The notes under the pieces are model-generated. The model made no database searches, was not told where the DNA came from, and was given only the letters and a program-made list of their open reading frames with translations. Below are positions 1 to 6,389 of a DNA stretch of 33,938 bases, piece by piece; position 1 is the first letter of the stretch; each line of letters starts with the position of its first letter. Position numbers and translations under genes: made by a program. The stretch spans positions 1 through 33,938 of the forward strand of contig DVMO01000105.1 in assembly GCA_018714945.1 (NCBI GenBank), read 5' to 3'. The stretch comes from Fimisoma avicola (GTDB lineage Bacteria > Bacillota > Clostridia > Peptostreptococcales > Anaerovoracaceae).

Positions 1-32
1 TTAACACTTGTTCCTGTCTTTATCTTTAACAT
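1..32 (-). CDS. 5' end of an unidentified gene cut by the window edge
   Basis: Reading leftward, an ATG at 32-30 follows a strong ribosome binding site (AGGAGGG, 46-40) at a 7-base spacing. Ten codons are visible (M-L-K-I-K-T-G-T-S-V) and the frame runs off the window. Too little is present to name the product. The quality of the Shine-Dalgarno sequence and the structured DNA upstream are the reasons to call it a gene start rather than chance. Confidence 0.5.
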   Translation of the reverse strand, partial: MLKIKTGTSV

Positions 33-97
33 TGGGTTTCCCTCCTTTTTTTCTTTTTTCGGCTATATGATAATTCTGAGGCTTAAAATCGTCAATA

Positions 98-165
98 GCC
101 GGTGTTCTGCGATACAGCAGCACCGGTCCGCAATGCGGTACAGGTTTTGCTCCCTCCCCGGTGCC
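98..165 (-). promoter_or_regulatory. Leader with mutually exclusive stems upstream of the left-edge gene
   Basis: In the leftward transcript three segments occur in the order GCACCGG (164-158), CCGGTGC (126-120) and CACCGGC (104-98). The middle one can pair perfectly with either the first or the third, the architecture of an RNA switch or attenuator. A smaller stem CCGC/GCGG lies at 128-138. No uridine tract follows, so control of translation would be more likely than termination. I could not match it to a known riboswitch class. Confidence 0.35.
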
Positions 166-202
166 ATGACGAAAAACGGTTGAAATATCCTGGTTTACGG
201 GT

Positions 203-231
203 TTGCTTAATATGCGGTTATATAGTAAAAT
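203..231 (+). promoter_or_regulatory. Probable mscL promoter
   Basis: A -35-like TTGCTT (203-208) and a -10-like TAAAAT (226-231) are 17 bases apart in an AT-rich tract just before the AAGGAG at 241-246. Matches to the vegetative consensus are moderate. Confidence 0.4.
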
Positions 232-258
232 AAAATAAAAAAGGAGTTGTGCCGTTGC

Positions 259-285
259 ATGCGGCAATATGATCGATCCACATGA
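259..285 (+). CDS. Eight-codon leader ORF overlapping the mscL start
   Basis: The only good Shine-Dalgarno sequence upstream of mscL (AAGGAG, 241-246) lies 35 bases before the mscL ATG, too far to serve it directly. It is 12 bases before an ATG at 259 that opens the reading frame M-R-Q-Y-D-R-S-T and stops at TGA 283-285, overlapping the mscL ATG (282-284) as ATGA. This suggests translational coupling of mscL to a leader peptide. The 12-base spacing is long, and chance cannot be excluded. Confidence 0.3.
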   Translation: MRQYDRST

Positions 286-677
286 AAAAATTTATAGCAG
301 AGTTTAAAGAATTTATTGCAAGAGGAAATGTGATGACCATGGCAGTAGGCATCATAATAGGCGGTGCTTTTACTTCCATTGTCAATTCTCTTGTAAATGA
401 TGTCATTACGCCGGTGATCGGAATCATCATAGGAGGTATAGACTTTTCTGCGGTCATCATCGGATTTGGCAGCGCACAGATAATGGTCGGGAATTTTATC
501 CAGTCCGTCATCACTTTCCTGTTAACTGCGCTGGTCATATTTGTCATGATGAAACTTTTCAACCGTTTTACCAGAAAAAAAGAAGAAACTGCCGATCAGC
601 CGCCTTCAGAGCCTGCGCCTTCAAAGGAAGAGCTGCTCCTTGCTGAGATCAGAGATCTGCTGAAAGAACAGAAATAG
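282..677 (+). CDS. mscL: Large-conductance mechanosensitive channel MscL
   Basis: A 131-residue membrane protein of the usual MscL length, which forms a homopentameric pore that opens on extreme membrane tension and releases solutes during hypo-osmotic shock. The N-terminal helix (MKKFIAEFKEFIARGNVM) and first membrane segment AVGIIIGGAF are characteristic, followed by VNSLVNDVITPVIG, a short periplasmic loop and a second membrane segment at about residues 68-92. The C-terminal helix ends in ELLLAEIRDLLKEQK, matching the conserved cytoplasmic bundle. An in-frame TGA at 270-272 fixes ATG 282 as the start. It has no Shine-Dalgarno sequence at normal distance; see the overlapping leader ORF. The gene is monocistronic and ends at a hairpin shared with the convergent rplT operon. 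Confidence 0.96.
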   Translation: MKKFIAEFKEFIARGNVMTMAVGIIIGGAFTSIVNSLVNDVITPVIGIIIGGIDFSAVIIGFGSAQIMVGNFIQSVITFLLTALVIFVMMKLFNRFTRKKEETADQPPSEPAPSKEELLLAEIRDLLKEQK

Positions 678-679
678 AT

Positions 680-706
680 AAACCCGGAGTCCATGGCTCC
701 GGGTTT
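680..706. terminator. Bidirectional terminator between mscL and rplT
   Basis: A perfect 10-base-pair stem, AAACCCGGAG (680-689) and CTCCGGGTTT (697-706), encloses a 7-base loop. It ends in T on the mscL side and is preceded by A residues that would give U on the rplT side. Confidence 0.85.
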
Positions 707-726
707 TGCAGTATTTCAAGCTATAT

Positions 727-1086
727 TTATTTAGCTGCGGCTTTCTTTGCAGTCTCGCACAGAGCGGCGAATCCTGCTTCATCGTAAATAGCCATTTCAG
801 AAAGCATCTTTCTGTTGATCTGGATGCCTGACTTTTTGAGGCCGTCCATCAGTCTGCTGTAGCTGAGGCCGTTCATCCTGGCTGCGGCATTGATACGGGC
901 TATCCACATCTGTCTGTACTGTCTCTTTTTGAGCTTTCTGCCTACATAAGCTGATCTGAGAGCTCTCATAACTGCCGGGTTGGCAGCTCTGAAAACTTTG
1001 CTCTTTGCTCCGTAGAATCCTTTAGCCTGTTTTAATATTTTCTTATGTCTCTTATGGGCGTTTACGCCTTTCTTTACTCTTGCCAT
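727..1086 (-). CDS. rplT: 50S ribosomal protein L20
   Basis: A 119-residue, highly basic protein of standard L20 length. L20 binds 23S rRNA early in large-subunit assembly and in Firmicutes also represses its own operon by binding the leader RNA. The N-terminus (ARVKKGVNAHKRHKKILKQA) and the stretch RKLKKRQYRQMWIARINAAA are diagnostic. It is the last gene of the infC-rpmI-rplT operon, 24 bases after rpmI, with an AGGAGG-type binding site before its ATG. Expression should follow the L20-responsive leader upstream of infC. Confidence 0.98.
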   Translation of the reverse strand: MARVKKGVNAHKRHKKILKQAKGFYGAKSKVFRAANPAVMRALRSAYVGRKLKKRQYRQMWIARINAAARMNGLSYSRLMDGLKKSGIQINRKMLSEMAIYDEAGFAALCETAKKAAAK

Positions 1087-1110
1087 TTATCTTACCTCCT
1101 GTTACTCCGA

Positions 1111-1311
1111 TTATTTCGCCATGGATCTGAGCATTCTCTTCAGATCTGCGCTTGTTAAAGTGGTAGCTTTTCTCAGGCCTCTTTTTCTCTTGGCCGCTTT
1201 TTTAGTAAGAATATGGCTCTTGTATGCCTTATTTCTCTTAACTTTACCGCTTCCGGTAAGTTTCATTCTCTTACATGCCCCTCTATGGGATTTCATCTTA
1301 TTCTTTGCCAT
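1111..1311 (-). CDS. rpmI: 50S ribosomal protein L35
   Basis: A 66-residue, lysine- and arginine-rich protein of the usual L35 length, containing KMKSHRGACKRMKLTGSGKV and a C-terminus ADLKRMLRSMAK typical of the family. It is a structural protein of the large ribosomal subunit. It lies 114 bases after infC and 24 before rplT. The spacer before it contains a GCGGC/GCCGC hairpin and then a strong GGAGGAG binding site. Confidence 0.98.
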   Translation of the reverse strand: MAKNKMKSHRGACKRMKLTGSGKVKRNKAYKSHILTKKAAKRKRGLRKATTLTSADLKRMLRSMAK

Positions 1312-1425
1312 GATGATCTTCTCCTCCTATGTCTGTTTTGATTTATGGCGGCTGATTTTGGCCGCACTTACTCCGCAGCAGACTGCTCCGCCGCGTCGAT
1401 ACTCGTTTTTATCGGCGACCGCAGG

Positions 1426-1941
1426 TCATTTTTCCGGCTTAGGGCCAAGGAACATGGTCAGATTACGGCCTTCAAACACCGGCTTCTTTTCTATGATGCC
1501 CACATCAGATACGGCCTCTGCAAAGGCGTTCATGACATCCATTCCCTTTGACACATAATCCCGCTCTCTGCCTCTGAAACGCAGGCCGACCTTGACCTTA
1601 TCTCCGTCAGCGAGGAATTTGGCCGCTGTCTTGGCTTTCACCTGGATATCATGGGCTTCTATAAAGGTGGAAAGTCTTATCTCTTTTACCTGGGTAGTCT
1701 TTTGCTTTTTCTTGGCTTCTTTTTCTTTCTTCTGAAGCTCATAACGGTACTTGCCGTAGTCGAGGATCTTGCATACTGCAGGCTTGGCGTTCGGTGAAAT
1801 GTTCACCAGATCCAGCTTTTTCTCGTTGGCAAGCTCCATCGCTTTCTCGATCGGCATCACGCCCAGCATCGTGCCGTCTGTGTCGATAAGTCTTACTTCC
1901 TTATCACGAATTTCTTCGTTGATGAGATTTTCCCTGCTAAT
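1426..1941 (-). CDS. infC: Translation initiation factor IF-3, AUU start
   Basis: IF-3 binds the 30S subunit, keeps it apart from 50S and discriminates against wrong start codons. The 171-residue product has the N-domain beginning SRENLINEEIRDKEVRLID and the linker and C-domain (YELQKKEKEAKKKQKTTQVK, then RFRGRERDYVSKGMDVM). The reading frame is open to an ATG at 2010, but that start would lie inside the terminator stem. The real start is ATT at 1941-1939: a GGGAGG (1956-1951) sits 9 bases before it and the protein then begins exactly where IF-3 homologues do. AUU starts for infC are known in bacteria and let IF-3 limit its own synthesis. It is first in the operon with rpmI and rplT. Confidence 0.95.
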   Translation of the reverse strand: MSRENLINEEIRDKEVRLIDTDGTMLGVMPIEKAMELANEKKLDLVNISPNAKPAVCKILDYGKYRYELQKKEKEAKKKQKTTQVKEIRLSTFIEAHDIQVKAKTAAKFLADGDKVKVGLRFRGRERDYVSKGMDVMNAFAEAVSDVGIIEKKPVFEGRNLTMFLGPKPEK

Positions 1942-2091
1942 GGTATTGCACCTCCCAAAATTTCGCCGAAAAAAGGCGGATACATGAAGTATCCGCCTGT
2001 CCAAACGCAAATATAGCGCGCTTTCCTGTTATTTACCTGCAAGCGGCGCTCCGGCCGTACAGGTGAGAAGCGGATAACTTCTACTTCATAC
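1942..2091 (-). promoter_or_regulatory. L20-type leader of the infC operon
   Basis: About 150 transcribed bases separate the promoter from infC. The segment TATCCGC (2076-2070) is identical to the right arm of the downstream terminator and so can pair with the left arm GCGGATA (1996-1990), forming an antiterminator. A local hairpin AGAAG/CTTCT encloses that segment. In Bacillus the equivalent leader is controlled by L20 binding through premature termination; the same role is inferred here from position and architecture. Confidence 0.7.
1969..1997 (-). terminator. Attenuator terminator in the infC leader
   Basis: In the leftward transcript GGCGGATAC (1997-1989) and GTATCCGCC (1983-1975) form a perfect 9-base-pair stem with a 5-base loop, followed at once by six U residues (1974-1969). 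It lies between the promoter and infC, so it must be a conditional terminator. Confidence 0.88.
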
Positions 2092-2097
2092 TCAATC

Positions 2098-2126
2098 ACT
2101 ATACCATGACCTGCACCGGCTGTCAA
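2098..2126 (-). promoter_or_regulatory. Promoter of the infC-rpmI-rplT operon
   Basis: On the minus strand a perfect -35 TTGACA (2126-2121), a 17-base spacer and a -10 TATAGT (2103-2098) give a strong vegetative promoter, with transcription expected to start near 2091. Confidence 0.85.
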
Positions 2127-2216
2127 GGAGTAAATTTGCAAAGCCAGCGTATCATCCGCCCCTTTAATGTCTTTTCTGCGGCAGCCGGCGCATCCTGCCA
2201 GATACAGATAAATTTC

Positions 2217-2245
2217 TTGAAATTATCTTCTTTCTGTGGGATAAT
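2217..2245 (+). promoter_or_regulatory. Promoter of the serine dehydratase gene
   Basis: TTGAAA (2217-2222) and GATAAT (2240-2245) are separated by 17 bases. Transcription would begin near 2252, giving a leader of about 24 bases with the GGAGGA binding site at 2265-2270. Confidence 0.75.
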
Positions 2246-2275
2246 TAAAGCACTTTTGATCATCGGAGGAGACCT

Positions 2276-3487
2276 ATGGAATCATTGAGAGAATTATACC
2301 GCATAGGCCGCGGGCCTTCCAGTTCCCATACCATGGGGCCGGGGCTTGCAGCGGCAAGATTTAAAAATAAATATGCTGATGCGGACAGGTTCACAGCTGT
2401 ACTGTTTGGTTCCCTGTCAAAGACCGGAAAAGGCCATCTTACAGATCAGGCCATAAGGGATGCCTTTTCTCCCCTGCCCGCCGAAATCATCTTTGACAAT
2501 ACCATTCCGGAGAAAAAGCTGCCTCATCCAAACACCATGGAGCTGAAGGCGTACAAAGGCTCCGTTCTCGTCGGTTCATGGCGGGTATTCAGTGTTGGCG
2601 GAGGAAAGATCCAAATAGAAGGAGAAACCTGTCAGGCTCCGGCCAAAATATACCCTCATTCCACTTTCAGCGAGATAAAAGAATACTGCCGGCAAGAAGG
2701 GATCTTTCTTTGGCAGTATGTAGAGCAAAGCGAAGGCTCCCAAATCTGGGATTATCTCAGCCAGGTATGGAACCAGATGAAGGCTTCCATATATAAAGGA
2801 CTTAATACAGACGGGGTTCTTCAGGGCGGCCTGGAAGTCCAGCGCAAAGCCAAGTACCTTATCAGTCAGCGCCACATGGATGAAAGCCCTGAAACCCGCG
2901 AAAACCGCAAGGTATGCGCCTATGCTTACGCCGTCAGCGAAGAAAACGCCGGAGGCGGAGTAGTGGTCACTGCCCCTACCTGCGGTGCTTCAGGAGTCCT
3001 TCCTGCCGTACTGTTGTTCAAACAGGAACAGCAGGGATTTTCAGATATGGATGTACTCCATGCTCTGGCAACGGCAGGCATCATAGGAAACCTTATAAAG
3101 ACCAACGCCTCCATTTCCGGCGCCCAATGCGGCTGCCAGGCAGAAGTCGGAAGCGCATGCTCCATGGCCGCAGCAGCATTGGCCGAGCTGTATCATATGG
3201 ATATGGATCAGATAGAATATGCTGCCGAAGTTGCCATGGAACATCATCTTGGGCTGACCTGCGACCCCATAAACGGTCTTGTCCAGATCCCCTGCATAGA
3301 AAGGAATGCCGTGGCTGCCATGCGTGCAATCAATGCTCTGAGCCTGGCAAATTTTCTTACCCATACCCGCAAGATTTCCTTTGATCTTGTTGTCAGGACA
3401 ATGTACGAGACAGGCTGCGATCTGTTCAGTAAATACAGGGAAACCGGGGAAGGCGGTCTTGCCAAGCATTACCATTGTCAGAAATGA
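2276..3487 (+). CDS. sdaA: L-serine ammonia-lyase, single-chain iron-sulphur type
   Basis: Converts L-serine to pyruvate and ammonia with a [4Fe-4S] cluster acting as Lewis acid. The 403-residue chain fuses the beta domain (signature GPSSSHTMGP, residues 13-22) to the alpha domain (VTAPTCGASGVLPAVL, 231-246). Likely cluster ligands are Cys287, Cys329 and Cys340: their 42- and 11-residue spacings equal those I recall for the structurally characterised single-chain enzyme. Cys401, two residues from the C-terminus, could be the tail cysteine that caps the free iron in this family. The chain is about 50 residues shorter than the Escherichia coli enzyme. It has its own promoter and ends at a hairpin shared with the convergent aldolase operon. 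Confidence 0.95.
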   Translation: MESLRELYRIGRGPSSSHTMGPGLAAARFKNKYADADRFTAVLFGSLSKTGKGHLTDQAIRDAFSPLPAEIIFDNTIPEKKLPHPNTMELKAYKGSVLVGSWRVFSVGGGKIQIEGETCQAPAKIYPHSTFSEIKEYCRQEGIFLWQYVEQSEGSQIWDYLSQVWNQMKASIYKGLNTDGVLQGGLEVQRKAKYLISQRHMDESPETRENRKVCAYAYAVSEENAGGGVVVTAPTCGASGVLPAVLLFKQEQQGFSDMDVLHALATAGIIGNLIKTNASISGAQCGCQAEVGSACSMAAAALAELYHMDMDQIEYAAEVAMEHHLGLTCDPINGLVQIPCIERNAVAAMRAINALSLANFLTHTRKISFDLVVRTMYETGCDLFSKYRETGEGGLAKHYHCQK

Positions 3488-3543
3488 TGGCGGACCTGCA
3501 AGGTCATCCGGGATAGCACTTAAATTATATGGGATCCGAAAAA

Positions 3544-3574
3544 ATGGCTGCCTCATGCTTCATGAGACAGCCAT
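3544..3574. terminator. Bidirectional terminator between sdaA and the aldolase operon
   Basis: ATGGCTG-C-CTCATG (3544-3557) pairs with CATGAG-A-CAGCCAT (3561-3574) with one mismatch and a 3-base loop. CTTTT follows on the plus strand and A residues precede it, giving U on the minus strand. Confidence 0.85.
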
Positions 3575-3586
3575 CTTTTAAACCTT

Positions 3587-4168
3587 TTATTTTTCAAGGA
3601 GATATTTTCTGCCGTTTTCTTCCAGTTTGACACAGTTGTCAAAGGCCGTATCAAGATCCTTTCCACAGGTTATCATGCCATGGTTTGACATTATCGCCCC
3701 GTATCTGTCTCCTACGGCAGATGCCGTATGCTTCATCAATGCCTTGGTTCCCGGCAGGGCATAAGAGGCCAGCTTTATGACATCTCCAAACACATGTCTG
3801 TACTCTTCTGTCACAGGCATGTCCCTGCCTGCGGCGGCAAACACGCTGCAATACTTAGAGTGAGTATGGATCACCGCTCCTATATCTTCCCTGTTCTTGT
3901 ATATCGCCCCATGGAGGCCTTTTTCAGAGGTGGGTTTTTTATCGCCTTCATATTTAAGGGTATCTATGTCCACTTTGACCATATCGTCTGGTGTCAGTCT
4001 CATATAATCGAGTCCTGACGGTGTGGTGAGCATATATTTTTCATCAAGGCGAACGGAAATATTACCCCATGTTCCCTGTACCAGGCCTTTCTCGACCAAA
4101 GCTTTTCCGCACCTTACAAGTGCCTCACGCAGGTACTTTTCGTCTGCAGCAGCAGATTTCTTTTCCAT
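3587..4168 (-). CDS. Class II aldolase, fuculose-phosphate aldolase family
   Basis: A 193-residue zinc-dependent aldolase of the araD/fucA superfamily, which cleaves ketose or keto-acid phosphates by retro-aldol reaction. Visible catalytic features are GTWGNIS (32-38), TTPSGLDY (48-55), the acid in TSEKGLH (Glu82) and the three zinc ligands His101 and His103 (HTHSKYC) and His163 (SNHGM). The start codon follows AGGGAGG. It is the last gene of the TetR operon and begins two bases after the stop of an inactive-looking paralogue. With an FGGY kinase upstream, the likely substrate is a ketose phosphate made by that kinase. The exact sugar cannot be read from sequence. Confidence 0.9.
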   Translation of the reverse strand: MEKKSAAADEKYLREALVRCGKALVEKGLVQGTWGNISVRLDEKYMLTTPSGLDYMRLTPDDMVKVDIDTLKYEGDKKPTSEKGLHGAIYKNREDIGAVIHTHSKYCSVFAAAGRDMPVTEEYRHVFGDVIKLASYALPGTKALMKHTASAVGDRYGAIMSNHGMITCGKDLDTAFDNCVKLEENGRKYLLEK

Positions 4169-4801
4169 CTATCCCACCTCCCTGGTCTTAACAGCCTCTT
4201 CGGCCTTTGAATATTTCTTTTTATATATCAGCCTCATCAGTTTTGCTTCCCATCTTGCTATGGGATGCGGACCTCCTATCTTTTCCGCCAGGACAGATAC
4301 TTCTGCAGATTTTTCAATTACCGTCATTGCCACTACAGCTTCATAAAGGCTGCGGCCAAAAGTAAGAGTCTGCCCGGTATTTTCACCATTTTCACCCTTC
4401 TGGGTCACTGCAAGAAAACCCACATTATCTTTTAGTGCCTTCTTGATGTCCTTGTCACGGCATGGATTTTCAGGCCTGACATCTACAACAAGAGCCGTCG
4501 GTCCAAAGATCTGAGCCATGTCATCTAAGGCAGCGTCAAAGGATCTGCCTCGGCGTATCCATTCCATGCAGTATGGCGTCTGGGAATATACAAGAGCTTT
4601 CATGTCCCCGCAGGGTACAGGCATAGTATCTCCCGGAAGCCTGATGATGTCTTCTTCTTTGAGGTCAGACAGGTCACATCCGTCTACGGTGGAAAAAACT
4701 CCTTCTGATGTCATCTGTACCAGACGGGCATTTCCGACCGGATAATCCAGTCCCGCCATGAACTTTCCGTATTTCTTCATAACTTCGTATACTTCGTTCA
4801 T
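4169..4801 (-). CDS. Class II aldolase paralogue lacking the zinc ligands
   Basis: This 210-residue protein lines up with the following aldolase: GNARLVQMTSEGVFSTVDGC matches its GNIS...LTTPSG region, ALVYSQTPYC (69-78) matches AVIHTHSKYC, and AVTQKGENG (131-139) matches AIMSNHGMI. The two zinc histidines of HTH are replaced by Ser73 and Thr75, the third histidine by Lys135, and the region carrying the catalytic glutamate is missing. Fold retained, chemistry lost is the inference. A C-terminal extension of about 35 residues is basic. Its ATG overlaps the kinase stop as ATGA, and it is coupled to the active aldolase downstream, so it may be a scaffold or regulatory subunit. It is an intact frame, not a pseudogene. 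Confidence 0.75.
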   Translation of the reverse strand: MNEVYEVMKKYGKFMAGLDYPVGNARLVQMTSEGVFSTVDGCDLSDLKEEDIIRLPGDTMPVPCGDMKALVYSQTPYCMEWIRRGRSFDAALDDMAQIFGPTALVVDVRPENPCRDKDIKKALKDNVGFLAVTQKGENGENTGQTLTFGRSLYEAVVAMTVIEKSAEVSVLAEKIGGPHPIARWEAKLMRLIYKKKYSKAEEAVKTREVG

Positions 4802-6333
4802 TGTTCCTCCCCCTTAAATCTGTCTCCGTTGGCCTTTATGTACGCACCTTCCAGAGCATAATAGACATTCTTATAATCATCAAAAAGGTCATTATATATT
4901 TTCCGGTTGACCGGATCCGGCTCATAATGCTTCTCAACCTGTACGAAGTCCTTGGCAGAACCAAATCCCGGCAGCTCACCCAGCCCTATGAGGGCAACGA
5001 TGGCCGCTCCGACAGCTCCGGCATTGCGAGGGTCTTTCACCACTGAAAACCTTTTTCCGGTAATGTCAGCGATTATCTGCATCCATGCATCGTCCAGGGC
5101 TCCGCCTCCGATTATGCGGAAATCATCACATGAAAAGCCATAGTCCCTGCTGTAGTTTTCCAGTATCCACCTGAGATTATAGCCTATACCTTCGTATACT
5201 GCCCTCATGAGGTGCTCCCGTGTATGTACCATGCTGATGTTGAACAGTGTCGCTCTTGTAGTTGTCGACGATACAGGACATCTTTCGCCCAGCATCCAGG
5301 GAGTGCATATCAGATGATCGCTGCCGGGCGGGATCTTTTTTATCACTTCATCCATGTAATCGAATATCTTATCGCCGTATTTTTCTTTTTCCGACGAAAA
5401 AAACTGATCCTGTATCCACTGGATGTTTGCTCCTGCCGACTCTGTGATCCCGGCAATAAGGTTCATTTCCCTGTCAGCACTCTGTATGGCGGCAGCACCG
5501 TGTTTAAACTGGTTTGCCGTCCTGCTTGCTGCGGCTACCCATGCGGAAGTACCGAGATAGATGTGTATGTCTCCGTCTCCGCACATTCCCGAACCAACGG
5601 CTGCCGCCTGGACATCATCACAGCCGCCAAGGACAGGAGTCCCCTCAGCAAGGCCCATTTCCACAGCTGCACCGGCCGTCAGTCCGCCTACTATATCTGT
5701 GCTGCATACCAGCGGCGGCAGTTTATCCATATCCACGCCTGTAAGCCTCATTACTCCCAGCCATTCTTTCTTTTTAAGGTCAAGGCCATAAGATGAGGCT
5801 CCCGAAAGTTCCGTCACCATCTTGCCTGTGCACTTGAATTTTAAGTACCCGTTGACATCCAGTATCTTGTGTGTCTTTTCATATATATCCGGCCGTTCTT
5901 CTTTGAGCCATACGATCTTTGGGATGCAATCCTTTCCCATTATGGGAGTCCCCGATACCATGGAAAAGATCCTTTTTCCTCCCAGACGCTTCATTATGTT
6001 TTCGGCTTGCTTTTCGGCCCTGCCGTCTACCCAGGTTATATTGTTGTAAAGTACATTTCCATCCACATCCACCGGGATCACACCCTGCGCCTGAGTGGAA
6101 AAGACTATCCCTTTTATCTGTTCCGGCCTTATCCCGGCCTTTTGCACTATGGCCCGGCTGCTTCTGGCAACGGCGTTCCAGTAATCTGCCGGATCCTGTT
6201 CCACCCACGCAGGGTTGGGATAATATGTCGGATAAGGTTCTACCACAGTCGTGCGGATGTTGCCGCAGTAGTCTACCAGCACTGCCTTATCTGAACTGGT
6301 CCCCATATCGTGGGACAAAATATATCTTTCCAT
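4798..6333 (-). CDS. FGGY-family carbohydrate kinase
   Basis: A 511-residue cytoplasmic sugar kinase of usual FGGY length (xylulokinase, ribulokinase, glycerol kinase family), transferring phosphate from ATP to a ketose or polyol. The N-terminal domain opens with SHDMGTSSDKAVLVD (phosphate-binding loop), the catalytic aspartate is in GGCDDVQAAAVGSG, and the C-terminal domain has IIGGGALDDAWMQIIADITG. The frame is open upstream to 6405, but GGAGG lies 5 bases before ATG 6333 and the protein then starts at the conserved fold. Third gene from the end of the TetR operon, 56 bases after the aminotransferase gene and overlapping the pseudo-aldolase start. The substrate is unknown. Confidence 0.9.
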   Translation of the reverse strand: MERYILSHDMGTSSDKAVLVDYCGNIRTTVVEPYPTYYPNPAWVEQDPADYWNAVARSSRAIVQKAGIRPEQIKGIVFSTQAQGVIPVDVDGNVLYNNITWVDGRAEKQAENIMKRLGGKRIFSMVSGTPIMGKDCIPKIVWLKEERPDIYEKTHKILDVNGYLKFKCTGKMVTELSGASSYGLDLKKKEWLGVMRLTGVDMDKLPPLVCSTDIVGGLTAGAAVEMGLAEGTPVLGGCDDVQAAAVGSGMCGDGDIHIYLGTSAWVAAASRTANQFKHGAAAIQSADREMNLIAGITESAGANIQWIQDQFFSSEKEKYGDKIFDYMDEVIKKIPPGSDHLICTPWMLGERCPVSSTTTRATLFNISMVHTREHLMRAVYEGIGYNLRWILENYSRDYGFSCDDFRIIGGGALDDAWMQIIADITGKRFSVVKDPRNAGAVGAAIVALIGLGELPGFGSAKDFVQVEKHYEPDPVNRKIYNDLFDDYKNVYYALEGAYIKANGDRFKGEEQ

Positions 6334-6389
6334 ATGAGCCTCCATAGAACGGGCTTTATTCCCCTTTTCTGCCCTATATCTGCAACGGC

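Noticed and set aside
1..267. An 88-residue leftward reading frame covering the left edge
   Set aside because: Its composition is not protein-like, its start has no ribosome binding site, and its frame ends at position 1 while a much better start (ATG 32, strong binding site) exists in another frame. The region looks like a structured leader.
1121..1558. A 145-residue rightward frame with hydrophobic character
   Set aside because: It lies antisense to rpmI and the end of infC; complementary-strand reading of lysine-rich genes gives such Leu/Phe-rich translations.
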